DNA of 64,000 bases from DASSSQ01 sp963839285 (GCA_963839285.1 CAWIUN010000020.1:496001-560000); one strand, 5' to 3'. Numbered from the stretch's first letter, positions 1 to 10,634 are shown. The notes: a model not told the origin generated them from the sequence alone. Made by a program: numbers and translations.

Positions 1-1
1 G

Positions 2-238
2 ACGCGGGGCCTCGACGTCGGCGCGATCGAGTTCGTGCACCGGCGCCTCGTCGCCGAGCGCGACGAGGGCCGCGCGATCCTGCTCGTCTCGCTCGAGCTC
101 GAGGAGATCCTCTCGCTCTCCGACCGCATCCTCGTCCTCTACGAGGGCCGGATCGTCGGCGAGTTCCCGCCGACGGCGAGCGAGGAGGAGCTCGGCGTCG
201 CGATGACCGGCGGCGGCCGCAGGGAGGCGGTGGCGTGA
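2..238 (+). CDS. ABC transporter ATP-binding protein, C-terminal fragment (nucleoside/BMP type)
   Basis: The frame is open at the left edge and stops with TGA at 236-238, so only the last 78 residues are seen. It begins inside the D-loop region (TRGLDVGAIEFVH) and continues through ILLVSLELEEILSLSDRI and a final beta strand, LYEGRIVGEF. This is the end of the second nucleotide-binding half of the tandem ATPases of sugar/nucleoside importers; the Ser-Leu-Glu-Leu in place of the switch histidine is normal there. Two permease genes follow in the same orientation, so it would power nucleoside or related uptake at the inner face of the membrane. The substrate cannot be told from sequence. Confidence 0.85.
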   Translation, partial: TRGLDVGAIEFVHRRLVAERDEGRAILLVSLELEEILSLSDRILVLYEGRIVGEFPPTASEEELGVAMTGGGRREAVA

Positions 239-286
239 GGCGCCGCACGTCGAGCTCGAGGCGCGCCGGGCCGGCGCGGGGGGCGC

Positions 287-1564
287 GTGACCGAGCCGAG
301 AGACCCGGAGTCCGGCGAGCCGGAGGCCCCCGAGGAGGCGACGCCCGGGCGGCGCGACCCGGAGGCGCCGCGCGAGGAGACCGCCGAGCTCGGCGCGCCG
401 AGCGTCGCCGAGCGGCTCGCGCTCTGGCAGCGCGCCGGCGGCGTCGCCACCCCGGTGATGACCGCCTTCATCGCCTTCTTCGTCGGCGGCCTCGTCGTGC
501 TCGCGCACGACCGGCAAGAACCCGCTCTCGACCTACAAGGGCATCTTCCAGGGCACCGGCCTCGACTGGCTCTTCCCCTGGGTGACCGGCGACGACCGCG
601 CGCTCGCCGCGCTCAACCTGCAGCAGACCCTGCTCGCGGCGACGCCGCTGGCGCTGACCGGGCTCGCGGTCGCCTTCGCCTTCCGCTGCGGGCTCTTCAA
701 CATCGGCGGCCAGGGCCAGTACACGGTCGGGGCGATCGTGTCGGTCTGGGTCGGCTCGTCCTTCGCGCACATGGCCGGCCCGCTGCACCAGGCGCTCGCG
801 ATCCTCGCCGCGATGCTGGCCGGGGCGCTCTTCGCCGGCATCGCCGGGATCCTGCGGGCGACGGTCGGGCGCGCACGAGGTGATCACGACGATCATGCTC
901 AACTGGATCGCGTACTGGACGCGGCAGCTACCTGTTCGGCCTCGGCGGGCCGCTCCAGGACCCGACCCAGCCGAGCGTGCCGGTCTCGAGCGACATCGCC
1001 GAGAGCGCCCACCTGCACGTCTTCTGGGGCGACCCCGTCCTGCAGGGGCTGCACATCGGCTTCTTCATCGCGCTCGGCGCGCTCGTCGCCTACTGGATCA
1101 CGCTCAACCGGACGACGCTCGGCTACGAGGTGCGCGCGGTCGGCTTCAACCCCGAGGCCGCCCGCTACGGCGGCATCTCGGTCGCGCGCAGCTACTTCCT
1201 CGCGATGGCGATCTCGGGCCTCTTCGCGGGGCTCGCCGGCGCCGTCGACGTGCTCGGCTGGGAGTTCCGGATCAACACGAACGACATCCAGGCCTCGACG
1301 ATCGGCTTCATCGGCATCGCCGTCGCGCTGCTCGGCCGCAACACGGCGATCGGCGTCGGGCTCTCGGCGCTGCTCTTCGGCGCCCTCGTCAACGGCACCT
1401 CGACGCGGAACCTCGACCCGGAGATCTTCCGGCCCGACCTCGCCTCGAACCTGACGACGCTGATCCAGGGCCTCGTCGTCCTCTTCGTCGGCGCCGACGT
1501 GCTCGTGCTCTACCTCTGGTACACGTTCCGCAAGCGCGTGCTGCGGAAGGCGACGCCGGCATGA
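287..1564 (+). CDS. ABC transporter permease, first of pair (three frameshifts)
   Basis: Membrane permease of the BPD_transp_2 family paired with the ATPase before it. The coding sequence is spread over frames with breaks near 505, 868 and 921. Each break is explained by one extra base (c before acg, g in gggcgc, c before ggc); removing the three leaves exactly 425 codons. Family sequence runs straight across: TGKNPLSTYKG, LTGLAVAFAFRCGLFNIGGQGQ, AHEVITTIMLNWIAYW, then LGYEVRAVGFNPEAARYGG and a last helix. GTG at 287 is the likely start, though a GTG at 235 overlaps the upstream stop. The N-terminus is Glu/Pro-rich and cytoplasmic. The stop overlaps the next permease's ATG. I read the breaks as sequence errors. 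Confidence 0.8.
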
Positions 1565-2772
1565 CCGCGTTCGCCGAGCGCCTGCAGGTGCGGAGCCTGG
1601 CGACCCCACGCTGGGCCGGGATCGCCGGGATCGGCGTCGGCCTGCTCGCCTTCTGGATCTCGCTGCCGCCGGTCACGCAGCGGACGGTGTGGGCGCCGAT
1701 CGCCGTCGGCGCCGTCGCCGTCCTCCTCGGCGCCGTCGCGATCCGCGACGGGGAGCGGCGGATCGGCTGGGGCGCGGTCGTCGCGGGGGTGGGCGGAGCG
1801 GGCCTCGGCATCCTCGCGACCCACTCGAGCGTCACCAACCTCGACACCGTCTTCGTCTGGGGCGCGCTCTTCGCGGCGACGCTCCGCTACGCGACGCCGC
1901 TGACCTTCGCCGCGATCGGCGGCATGTTCTCCGAGCGCTCCGGGGTGGTCAACATCGGCCTCGAGGGGATGATGCTGATGGGCGCGTTCTTCGGCGCCTG
2001 GGGCGCCGACGTCACCCACTCGTGGCTGCTCGGCGTCCTCGTCGCCGCCGGCTTCGGCGGACTGCTCGCGCTCGTCCACGCCGTCTTCGCGATCCACCTG
2101 CGGGCCGACCAGATCGTCGGCGGCACCGCGATCAACTTCCTCGCGCTCGGGATCACGGGCTACATGTTCATCGACGTCTACGGCTCCGACGGGACGCCCG
2201 CCGCCCTGCCCTCGATCCCGGACGTGCACCTGCCCGGCCTGGAGCACGTCCCGCCCGGGCACTTCTGGGACGACTGGTTCGGGCAGCTGAACCTGATGAT
2301 CTGGGTCAGCTTCGCCGTGCTGATCCTGGCCTACGTCGTCATGTTCCGGACGCCGCTCGGCCTGCGGATCCGCGCGGTGGGCGAGCACCCGCGTGCCGCC
2401 GACACGGTCGGGATCTCGGTCTACGGCATCCGCTACGGTGCGGTCGTGCTCTCCGGGATGCTGTCCGCGATGGGCGGTGCCTACCTCTCGATCGGCTTCG
2501 TGCACTCCTTCAACCAGAACATGACCGCCGGCCGCGGCTTCATCGCGCTCGCCGCGCTGATCTTCGGCAAGTGGCGGCCCGGCGGCGCGTTCGGCGCGGC
2601 GCTCCTCTTCGGCCTCTCGAGCGCGCTCGCGCAGCGGCTGCCGACCTACTCCGGCTCCGCCGCGACGCTGTTCCAGACCCTGCCCTACGTCCTGACGCTG
2701 ATCGCCGTCGCCGGTGTGATCGGTCGGTCGATCCCACCCGCAGCCGTTGGCCGCCCTTACGTCAAGCAGTAA
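1561..2772 (+). CDS. ABC transporter permease, second of pair
   Basis: Intact 403-residue permease of the same family. About ten hydrophobic segments are visible. The conserved block FAAIGGMFSERSGVVNIGLEG lies near residues 116-136, LRADQIVGGTAINFLALG near 180-197, and the coupling-helix region LGLRIRAVGEHPRAADTVGI near 274-293. It completes a two-permease importer typical of the purine nucleoside (BMP) group. ATG at 1561 overlaps the TGA of the first permease, so the two are translationally coupled. No substrate-binding lipoprotein gene is in view; it may lie left of the window. Confidence 0.9.
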   Translation: MTAFAERLQVRSLATPRWAGIAGIGVGLLAFWISLPPVTQRTVWAPIAVGAVAVLLGAVAIRDGERRIGWGAVVAGVGGAGLGILATHSSVTNLDTVFVWGALFAATLRYATPLTFAAIGGMFSERSGVVNIGLEGMMLMGAFFGAWGADVTHSWLLGVLVAAGFGGLLALVHAVFAIHLRADQIVGGTAINFLALGITGYMFIDVYGSDGTPAALPSIPDVHLPGLEHVPPGHFWDDWFGQLNLMIWVSFAVLILAYVVMFRTPLGLRIRAVGEHPRAADTVGISVYGIRYGAVVLSGMLSAMGGAYLSIGFVHSFNQNMTAGRGFIALAALIFGKWRPGGAFGAALLFGLSSALAQRLPTYSGSAATLFQTLPYVLTLIAVAGVIGRSIPPAAVGRPYVKQ

Positions 2773-3112
2773 CGGGATCCGCGCCCGCGGCAACCCGGCG
2801 GCGACGGTCTCGCTGCTGGCGGGGCTGCTCGGGACGGCGGCGCTGCCCGCCGCGGTCGGGGTCGCGCGCCTGCTGCCGTCCGTGCGGCTGCTCGAGGCGC
2901 TCTACGCCGGGGTCGGGGCGGCGCTCCTGCTCGGCCTCGTCGCGCTGGCGGCGTCGCGCCGTGCCCGGCGCAGGCAGGTGCTGTCGCTCGGCCGGGCGGG
3001 CGGCGGACGCGTCGCCCGGATCGGCCGCTGGCTGGCGCTGCTCGGCCTCTACCTCGGCTGCACCGGCGGGCTCGCGCTCGGCTTCTACGCGGTCCTGCGC
3101 CTGTATTCGTGA
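2747..3112 (+). CDS. small membrane protein, unknown function
   Basis: About 121 residues if translation starts at TTG 2747, inside the end of the preceding permease; no ATG or GTG lies closer in frame. Two hydrophobic segments sit near residues 20-40 and 55-70, a basic stretch (RRARRRQ) follows, and a third segment (LALLGLYLGCTGGLALGFYAVL) ends the protein. The layout resembles short DUF4190-like membrane proteins, but I do not recognise a specific family. Overlap with the permease suggests it rides on the transporter transcript. A later, unseen start is possible. Confidence 0.55.
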   Translation: MAALTSSSNGIRARGNPAATVSLLAGLLGTAALPAAVGVARLLPSVRLLEALYAGVGAALLLGLVALAASRRARRRQVLSLGRAGGGRVARIGRWLALLGLYLGCTGGLALGFYAVLRLYS

Positions 3113-3122
3113 CGGTCGTTGC

Positions 3123-3149
3123 TTGACCCGCGGCAGCTGGGGTTAGAAT
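3123..3149 (+). promoter_or_regulatory. promoter for RodZ-like gene
   Basis: TTGACC at 3124-3129 (or CTTGAC one base earlier) and TAGAAT at 3144-3149, about 15-16 bp apart. The start codon follows only 10 nt after the -10 box, so the message would have little or no leader. Confidence 0.6.
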
Positions 3150-3159
3150 CGGGCGCCGG

Positions 3160-3891
3160 ATGTTCGAGATCGGGAACAGCCTCCACGAGGCGCGCGTCCG
3201 TCAGGGGCTCGGCCTGCCGACGGTCGAGTCGGCGACGAAGATCAGGGCCAAGTACCTGAAGGCGCTCGAGGAGGAGCAGTTCGAGCTGCTCCCCGCCCAG
3301 ACCTACGTCAAGGGCTTCCTGCGGACCTACGCCGAGTTCCTCGGCCTCGACGGGCAGCTCTACGTCGACGAGTACAACTCGCGCTTCGTCGCCGGCGAGG
3401 AGGAGGGGCGGCCGAACCGGCCGCGCCGCAGCTCGGCGCGCCCGCCCCGCCGGAGCCGCGGGCTCGAGTCCGGGGTCGTGCTCGCGACCCTGGCCGGGAT
3501 CGCGCTCGTCGCCGCGCTCGTGATCGTCGCCTGGAAGAGCGGCGACGGCAACCAGCGCGTCGACTCGATCGCGCCGGCCGTCTCGGTGACCGGCTCGACG
3601 CCGGTGCGCACGACGCCGCGGAAGCCGACGGCGGCGCGGCTCGTGCTGACGGCGCGGCGCGGGAACACGCTCCTCGAGGTGCATGCAGGCTCGCCGGCGG
3701 GGAGGCTGCTCTTCCAGGGGACGCTGCTGCAGGGCAAGAGCGTCTCGCTCGAGTCGAAGCGGCTCTGGCTCGCGATCGGCTCGCCCGACCACCTGTACGC
3801 GCAGCTGAACGGACGGCACGTCACCCTCGGCCGCGACGGCCGGCCCGTGCTCGTCACCGCCGCCGGCGTCCAGACCGTCGCCGCCGGCTAG
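3160..3891 (+). CDS. RodZ-like helix-turn-helix membrane protein
   Basis: 243 residues in the RodZ/YmfM architecture: an N-terminal cytoplasmic HTH_25 domain (about 1-75, with IRAKYLKALEEEQFELLPAQTYVKGFLRTYAEFLGL), a basic linker, one membrane helix near 108-125 (VVLATLAGIALVAALVIVAW), and an extracytoplasmic beta-rich DUF4115-type domain near 155-240. RodZ proteins tie the cytoskeleton or elongation machinery to the wall. Placement directly before cinA is common in Gram-positives. Shorter than E. coli RodZ (337 aa). The start is fixed by the promoter 10 nt upstream. Confidence 0.8.
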   Translation: MFEIGNSLHEARVRQGLGLPTVESATKIRAKYLKALEEEQFELLPAQTYVKGFLRTYAEFLGLDGQLYVDEYNSRFVAGEEEGRPNRPRRSSARPPRRSRGLESGVVLATLAGIALVAALVIVAWKSGDGNQRVDSIAPAVSVTGSTPVRTTPRKPTAARLVLTARRGNTLLEVHAGSPAGRLLFQGTLLQGKSVSLESKRLWLAIGSPDHLYAQLNGRHVTLGRDGRPVLVTAAGVQTVAAG

Positions 3892-4057
3892 AGGCTTGAT
3901 GCGCATCGTCCGCGGCCGCGGCTGCCGCCCCAGGCACGGCGCCAGGCCGCACCGGCGTCCTCACACGTGCAACCAGCATGCGCCACGGACGCCGGCACGC
4001 CCTGGCTTGACCCGGAACGGCCTCGCTGGGGACGACCGATGCGCATCAAGCCTCTAG
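3888..4057. repeat. long nested inverted repeat around the cinA upstream region
   Basis: A perfect 21-bp inverted repeat has its left arm at 3888-3908 and its right arm at 4037-4057. Between them further complementary pairs nest in order: CCCCAG/CTGGGG, GCCAGG/CCTGGC and CCGGCGTCC/GGACGCCGG, with a 26-nt centre. The left arm includes the stop codon of the RodZ-like gene and the right arm includes the cinA start codon. It could be a MITE-like insertion or a folded leader. No gene is inside. Confidence 0.8.
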
Positions 4058-5324
4058 TGCCGCGCGCTGCGATCGTCGTCACGGGCAGCGAGCTCGTCCG
4101 CGGCGACCGGAACGACCGGAACGGCCCCTTCCTGGCCGCCGCGCTCGTCGGCCTCGGGCTCGAGCCCGAGCGCGTCACCGTCGTCGGCGACCGCCCGGAG
4201 CTGCTCGAGGCGGCGCTCGCCGAGGGGCTGGGCGCCGACCTGCTGCTCGTCTCGGGCGGGCTCGGGCCGACCCACGACGACCGCACGATCGAGCTGCTCG
4301 CGGCGGCCGCGGGCCGCGCGCTCGTCGTCGACGAGGCGCTCGAGCGGCAGATCGAGGAGATCTCGCGCGCGATCGCGGAGCGGATCGGGCGGCCGTTCGA
4401 GGAGTTCGCCGCCGGCGTGACCAAGCAGGCGACGCTGCCCGAGGGAGGGCGTCGCGTTCGGGCTCGCGGGGACGGCGCCCGGGGTCGTGCTCGACACGGG
4501 CACGACGGTCGCCGTCGCGCTGCCGGGGCCGCCCCGCGAGCTGCAGCGCCTCTGGCCGCAGGCGCTCGCGACCGAGGCGGTGCAGCGCGGTGCTCGCCTC
4601 GGTGACGGCGCCGCAGCGCCGGGCGCTGCGCTTCTACGGCACCGGCGAGTCCTCCGTCGCCGAGGCGCTGGCGCGGGCAGGAGGCGAGCCGGAAGGCGTC
4701 GAGGTGACGATCTGCGCCCGCGACTTCGAGCTGCACGTCGACCTCCTCGTCGCGCCCGGCGCCGAGGCCCGCGCGGACGCGCTCGCGCAGGCGCTCGACG
4801 TCGAGGTCGGGCGCTTCCTCTTCGCACGCGACGAGCGCCCCGTCGAGGAGCACGTCCTCGAGCTCTGCCGTGCCCGCGGCCTGACGCTCGCGACCGCGGA
4901 GTCGTGCACCGGCGGGCTCGTCGCGGCGCGGCTGACCGGGGTGCCCGGCGCGAGCGACGTCTTCCTCGGCGGCATCGTCTCCTACGCCGACGGGGTCAAG
5001 ACGGGCCGGCTCGACGTCCCGGAGGCGACGCTGACCTCGTTCGGCGCGGTCTCGGAGGAGACGGCGCGGGCGATGGCGGCGGGTGCCCGGACGTCGCTCG
5101 GCGCCGACGTCGCCGTGGCCGTCACCGGGATCGCCGGCCCCGGCGGCGGCACGCCCGAGAAGCCGGTCGGGCTCGTCCACCTCCATGCGGAAGGCCCGGA
5201 GGGCGGCCTCGCGCTCGTCCTCGACTTCCCCGGCGACCGGCCGACGATCCGCGGCAGGGCGACGGTCGCGGCGCTCCATCTCGTCCGGCGACTTCTGACA
5301 CAGAATCGGCACAGAGACGTGTGA
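4039..5324 (+). CDS. cinA: CinA-family protein with nicotinamide-nucleotide amidase domain (two frameshifts)
   Basis: Two-domain CinA. The N-terminal molybdopterin-binding-like (COG1058) domain is seen as AAIVVTGSELVRG and LLLVSGGLGPTHDDRTIE. The C-terminal PncC-type nicotinamide mononucleotide deamidase domain shows TLATAESCTGGLVAARLT, FLGGIVSYADGVKT and VAVTGIAGPGGGTPEKPVG. It acts in pyridine nucleotide salvage and is historically linked to competence. Breaks near 4449 (extra g in gggcg) and 4590 (extra g after gcgcg) are single insertions; removing both gives 428 codons. ATG 4039 lies inside the right arm of the inverted repeat. The stop overlaps thpR by GTGA. Confidence 0.85.
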
Positions 5325-5340
5325 GCTCGCCCGCTAGCGT
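5300..5340 (+). promoter_or_regulatory. CGGCACA/TAGCGT promoter-like element (copy 1)
   Basis: CACAGAATCGGCAC at the end of cinA is followed after exactly 22 nt by TAGCGT (5335-5340). The same core and spacing recur at 23.2 kb and 61.8 kb. Here it lies ahead of thpR-recA-recX and may drive them. This copy has no C/G hairpin downstream. Confidence 0.5.
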
Positions 5341-5875
5341 GGAGCGTGATGACCCGATCCGGATCTTCTGCGCGCTGCGGCTGCCCGACGAGGCGCTCGA
5401 GCCGATCGTCGCCTGGCAGCTCGAGCACGTCGTGCGGGCGCGGGTCGTCCCGCGCGAGAACCTGCACGTCACGCTCGCCTTCCTCGGCCGGCGGCCCGCG
5501 TCCGAGCTGCCGGCCGTCGCCGCCGAGGTTCGCGGTGCGGCCGCCGCTGCGGCGCCCGTGCGGCTCGCGGTCGAGCGCTACCGCGAGACCCGCAGCGTCG
5601 GCATGCTCGTCCTCGCCGACGAGGAGGCGGCCGCCGCCGCGCTCGCGGCCGACCTGCACGCGCGGCTGGAGCGCCTCGGCGTCTACCGGCCGGAGGGTCG
5701 CGCCTGGCTGCCGCACCTCACGGTCGCGCGCTTCCGGGAGCGGCCGCGCCTCCGGCCGCCGCTGCCGCGGGCGGGAACACTTGTTCCGTCCGACGCGTCT
5801 GTTTACCTGTCCCGACTACGCCCCGGCGGGGCGCAGTACGAAGTCCTCGAATCGGTGGCACTAGGGTGCCCCTAG
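5321..5875 (+). CDS. thpR: RNA 2',3'-cyclic phosphodiesterase (LigT/ThpR family)
   Basis: 184 residues of the 2H phosphoesterase superfamily. Two HxT motifs are visible, NLHVTLAFLG near residue 50 and LPHLTVARF near 135, the catalytic pairs that act on 2',3'-cyclic phosphates at RNA ends. Length is normal. GTG at 5321 is chosen because it overlaps the cinA stop as GTGA, the coupling used throughout this window; GTG 5339 is an alternative if the TAGCGT box just before it is used as a promoter. recA follows 10 bp later. Confidence 0.8.
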   Translation: MSSPASVERDDPIRIFCALRLPDEALEPIVAWQLEHVVRARVVPRENLHVTLAFLGRRPASELPAVAAEVRGAAAAAAPVRLAVERYRETRSVGMLVLADEEAAAAALAADLHARLERLGVYRPEGRAWLPHLTVARFRERPRLRPPLPRAGTLVPSDASVYLSRLRPGGAQYEVLESVALGCP

Positions 5876-5878
5876 CGT
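5873..5878 (+). promoter_or_regulatory. -10 box before recA
   Basis: TAGCGT overlaps the thpR stop codon, 7 nt before the recA TTG. No clear -35 and no recognisable LexA box was seen, so damage control is not supported by sequence here. Confidence 0.4.
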
Positions 5879-5885
5879 TGGGAGG

Positions 5886-6982
<1,097 letters not shown>

Positions 6983-6983
<1 letters not shown>

Positions 6984-7559
6984 TGCCCACGGTCACCGCC
7001 CTGGGACCCGAGCGGCGCGGGCTGCGTCGCGGTCGAGCTCGACGGCGAGCCGTGGCGCTCCCTGCCGGCCGACGTGGTCGCGCGCACGCTGCTGCGGGTC
7101 GGGGCCGAGCTCGACCGCGCGCGGCTGCGGGAGCTCCGGCGCGAGCTGCGACGGCACGAGGCGCTCGGAGCGGCGGCCCGCGCGCTGCGGCACCGCGACC
7201 ACAGCCACGCGGGGCTCGACGAGCGGCTCCGCCGCGCCGGGATCCGCGAGGCGGAGCGGGCGGCGGCGCTCGTCGCGCTCGAGCGCTCCGGGTACGTCGA
7301 CGACCGCGCCTTCGCCGAGCGGCGGGCCCGGCAGCTCGCCGCGAAGGACTGGGGGGACGCGGCGATCGCCGCCGACCTCGAGCGGCAGGGTCTCGACGCC
7401 GGCGCCCGCGAGGAGGCGCTCGCGGCCTTGCCGCCCGAGCGCGACCGCGCCCTTGCGGTGGCCGAGCGCCGCGGCCACGACCCGCGGACGGGCGCCTATC
7501 TCGCGCGCCGCGGCTTCGGCGAAGACGCGCTCGAGCCGTTCGTTGCGCGAGACGCGTGA
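6983..7559 (+). CDS. recX: regulatory protein RecX (one frameshift)
   Basis: RecX binds RecA filaments and limits their activity. After the N-terminal 15 residues the frame shifts near 7020 (extra g in cgcggg); corrected, it is 192 codons reading GCVAVELDGEPWRSLPADVV and then the repeated helical modules of RecX, with AGIREAERAAALVALERSGYVDDRAFAE as the signature. GTG 6983 overlaps the recA TAG. Somewhat divergent, but position after recA makes the call firm. Confidence 0.85.
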
Positions 7560-7786
7560 CGGGAGCTACGATGCAGGAAGTTGCACCACCGAATCCTTTT
7601 TCCTGCACAGAGCGCACTTCCGAAATCGGCTTGAACCACACCTCGATCCGAAACCGCTACAGCCTTCCACCTCCCGTCCGGGCCCGGAGGATCTCGAGAC
7701 GCAGCTGACGTTCGTCGCGGGGCACGAACCCGTCACCGATTAGGAGTGCGCCCCGTGCGGCGTCATCGACCCGCAGGGAGCGCGCA

Positions 7787-9318
7787 ATGTCGCTGGTCAT
7801 CGGCATCGTCGCAGGCCTCGCCGCCGGCGTTGTGGCGACGCTTGCGCTGCTGCGCCTCTCGGGCGGCTCGCGACTCGAGGCCGCCCGCCGCGAACGCGAG
7901 CTGCTGCTCGACGACGCGCGCCGCGACGCCGAGGCAGCCCGGCGCGAGGCCCGGTTCGAGGCGGGCGAGGCGGCCGTCCGCGCCCGCGCGGAGGTCGAGA
8001 CCGAGGTGCGCGAGCGTCGCGCGCAGGTCGAGCGCGCGGAGGAGCGGCTGGCCGCCCGCGAGGAGGACGTCGGCCGGCGCCTGACCGAGGTGGAGCGCCG
8101 CGAGCAGGGCTCGCCGACCGCGAGCTCCATGTCAAGAGCCTCCAGGACGAGCTCAAGCAGGCGAGGGAGCAGGAGGCGACGGAGCTCGAGCGCATCTCCG
8201 GCCTCACGGTCGGCCAGGCGAAGGCCGAGGTGCTGACGCGCTCGGAGGAGCTCGTCCGGCACGAGCTCGCGCGCCGCGTCCGCCAGCTCGAGGAGGAGGC
8301 TGCCGGCGAGGCGAAGCGCCGGGCCCGCAACCTCGTCGCCGACGCGCTGCAGCGGGTCGCCGCCAGCCACGCCGCCGAGACGACGGTGACGATCGTCGAG
8401 CTGCCGTCCGACGACATGAAGGGGCGGATCATCGGCCGCGAGGGCCGGAACATCCGCGCGCTCGAGCATCTGACCGGCGTCGACTTCATCGTCGACGACA
8501 CGCCGAACGCGGTCGTGCTCTCGTCCTTCGACGGGATCCGCCGCGAGGTCGCCCGGATGACGCTGCAGAAGCTGGTCGAGGACGGGCGCATCCATCCCTC
8601 GCGGATCGAGGAGACCTACTACCAGTCGAAGACGGAGCTCGAGGAGCACGTGCGCCAGGCCGGGGAGCAGGCCGTCTTCGAGGCGAACTGCGGCGACGTC
8701 CACGAGGAGCTCGTCAAGGTGCTCGGCCGGCTCCGCTACCGGACGAGCTACGGCCAGAACGTCCTCAAGCACACGCTCGAGGTCGTGCAGCTGGCCGGCG
8801 TGATGGCCGCGGAGCTGGAGGCGAGCGTCAAGACGGCGAAGCGCGCAGCGCTCCTGCACGACATCGGCAAGGCGATGACGCACGAGGTCGAGGGCTCGCA
8901 TGCGGCGATCTCCGCGCGGCTCGCGCGCCGCTACGGCGAGAGCCCCGCCGTCGTGCACGCCGTCGAGTCCCACCACTACGAGGTGCAGCCGCAGACCGTC
9001 GAGGCGGTGCTGCTGATCGCCGCCGACGCGATCTCCGCGTCCCGGCCCGGCGCCCGCGGCGAGGGCCTCGAGAACTACATCAAGCGCCTCGAGTCGCTCG
9101 AGGAGATCGCCGCCGCCAAGCCGGGCGTCGAGAAGGTCTACGCGCTCCAGGCGGGTCGCGAGATCCGCGTGATCGTGAAGCCGAACGAGATCGACGACGA
9201 CGCGGCCGTCCTCCTCTCGCACGAGATCGCCCGCGAGATCGAGGGCCAGCTCGAGTACCCGGGGCAGATCAAGGTGACCGTGATCCGCGAGTCGCGCGCG
9301 GTCGAGTTCGCGAAGTAG
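7787..9318 (+). CDS. rny: ribonuclease Y (one frameshift)
   Basis: Membrane-anchored endoribonuclease that starts mRNA decay. An N-terminal helix (SLVIGIVAGLAAGVVATLALL) is followed by a long Arg/Glu coiled coil (about 25-200), a KH domain with MKGRIIGREGRNIRALE, and an HD domain with AALLHDIGKAMTHEVEG and later VVHAVESHHYE. A one-base loss in a run of g near 8107 breaks the coiled coil; restoring it gives 511 codons. ATG 7787 places the anchor at the extreme N-terminus as the family requires. A 227-bp gap without a gene separates it from recX and should hold its promoter. Confidence 0.92.
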
Positions 9319-9332
9319 AGGGAGGTAGGACG

Positions 9333-9909
9333 ATGGCCTACGTCGCGTACGTCCAGGACGAGGAGCTGCCCGAGGCCTGCGCCGAGGACGCCCAGCGGTT
9401 CGGCTACGTGCCGAACTTCGCGCGGCTCTTCGCGCACCGGCCCGAGGCCTACGCCGCGTGGAAGCAGCTGAACGGCGCGATCAAGGCGACGATGCCGGAG
9501 CGCCGCTACGAGCTCGCGACCCTCGCCGCGGCGCGGCGGCTCCACTCGAGCTACTGCGCCCTCGCCCACGGGAAGGTGCTGGTCGACCGCCACTTCACGC
9601 CCGGAGAGCTGACCGCGATCGCGCGCGGCGACGACGCGGGCCTCGACGAGGTCGACCGGGCGGTGATGGCGCTCGCCGACCAGGTCGCCGACGACGCCAC
9701 CGCGGTCACGCAGGCCGACGTCGACCGGCTTGCTCGAGCTGGGGCTCTCCGCCGCGGAGGTCGTCGACGTCGTGCTCGCGGCGACCGCGCGCTGCTTCTT
9801 CAGCAAGACGCTCGACGCGCTCGGCGCCGAGCCGGACGCCGCCTACCGCGAGCTCGACCCGGCGCTCCGCGAGGCGCTGACGGTCGGGCGGCCGGTCGAA
9901 GGAGGCTAG
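9333..9909 (+). CDS. AhpD-like carboxymuconolactone decarboxylase family protein (one frameshift)
   Basis: 191 residues after removing an extra t near 9731. The family core is LHSSYCALAHGKVLVDRHF near residues 70-88. It has one cysteine followed by Ala-His, where AhpD peroxidases carry CxxC or the single-Cys variant found in peroxidase-related proteins. The end reads VVDVVLAATARCFFSKTLDALG. A role in peroxide or carbonyl chemistry is likely; the substrate is unknown. GGGAGG lies 7 bp before the ATG. It follows rny by 14 bp and probably shares its transcript. Confidence 0.75.
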
Positions 9910-10247
9910 CCGGCCAGGCCGTGGCGGCGCCGGCGGGCGAGCGCGAGCTCGTCGAGCGGCGGCGGCACGCCGGCCTGCTCGGCGCTGGCGATCAGCGCCA
10001 GGGCGAGCGTGTGCGCGAGGCGCGTGCGGGCAGCCTCGAGCTCGCTCTCCCGCTGCGAGAGCTCGAACTCCCGGCCGGCCAGCTCGGCGCGCAGCACGTC
10101 GAGCCGCGCCCGTTCGGCTGCGAGCTCACCGGCGACCTGGTCGTCGTGCGGCGGCGCCTGCGCAGCCTCGGACGGCTGGCCCGCGGGCGCGTCGGAGCCG
10201 CGCTCGAGGTGCGCCCGCAGCCCCGTGCCGAAGTCGCTCATATCCAT
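9906..10247 (-). CDS. small coiled-coil protein, unknown function
   Basis: 113 residues (or 111 from the second Met). A long heptad-patterned segment, about residues 38-80 (ELAAERARLDVLRAELAGRE and onward), predicts a coiled coil. The rest is Ala/Pro-rich and low in complexity. The stop codon overlaps the stop of the convergent AhpD-like gene by 3 bp. Not recognised; accepted because frame, start and overlap are clean. Confidence 0.5.
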   Translation of the reverse strand: MDMSDFGTGLRAHLERGSDAPAGQPSEAAQAPPHDDQVAGELAAERARLDVLRAELAGREFELSQRESELEAARTRLAHTLALALIASAEQAGVPPPLDELALARRRRHGLAG

Positions 10248-10363
10248 GAAGTCGCCGCAGAGGCCGGAACTTGCGGTGGAGATCCCGCACGCCGCGTCCG
10301 CAGCGGCGCGGATGCGGCCCCGGCCCGGGCGGCCGTAGATTGGCGGCGCCTGGAGGTGATCCG

Positions 10364-10612
10364 ATGCAGCAACTGCTCCGCCGCCAACCCGACGACACCG
10401 CCCGCGGCCTCGCCCGCGCGGCGTCGCTCGTGCTCCTGACCTGCTTCGCCGGCTGGCTCGCCTGGTTCGGGGTCGCAGCGCCGTGGGACCTCGGCACGAA
10501 GGTCGACGCCGGCGAGTTCCTCGGCCGGTTCGCCGGCATCCTGCTCCTGCTCGCCCTGATCTTCTCGCCGCTCCTGATCGCGTTCTCGCTCGACCGGCGC
10601 GAGCGTCCGTAG
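10364..10612 (+). CDS. small two-helix membrane protein
   Basis: 82 residues with hydrophobic helices near 19-41 (AASLVLLTCFAGWLAWFGVA) and 56-76 (FAGILLLLALIFSPLLIAFS), and charged ends. A strong GGAGGTGAT Shine-Dalgarno lies 5 nt before the ATG, so unlike many neighbours it has a leader; TAGATT upstream at 10336-10341 may be the -10. Family unknown. Confidence 0.6.
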   Translation: MQQLLRRQPDDTARGLARAASLVLLTCFAGWLAWFGVAAPWDLGTKVDAGEFLGRFAGILLLLALIFSPLLIAFSLDRRERP

Positions 10613-10634
10613 CCCGGCCCGGCAGCGCCGTCTC

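Noticed and set aside
235..585. Frame from GTG 235 as the true start of the first permease
   Set aside because: It gives an Arg-rich non-permease sequence; the permease frame starts at GTG 287 unless another indel lies between them.
7560..7786. Possible hairpin TGCAGGAA/TTCCTGCA in the recX-rny gap as a terminator
   Set aside because: The loop is long (about 20 nt) and the T-run lies inside it, so I do not call a terminator.
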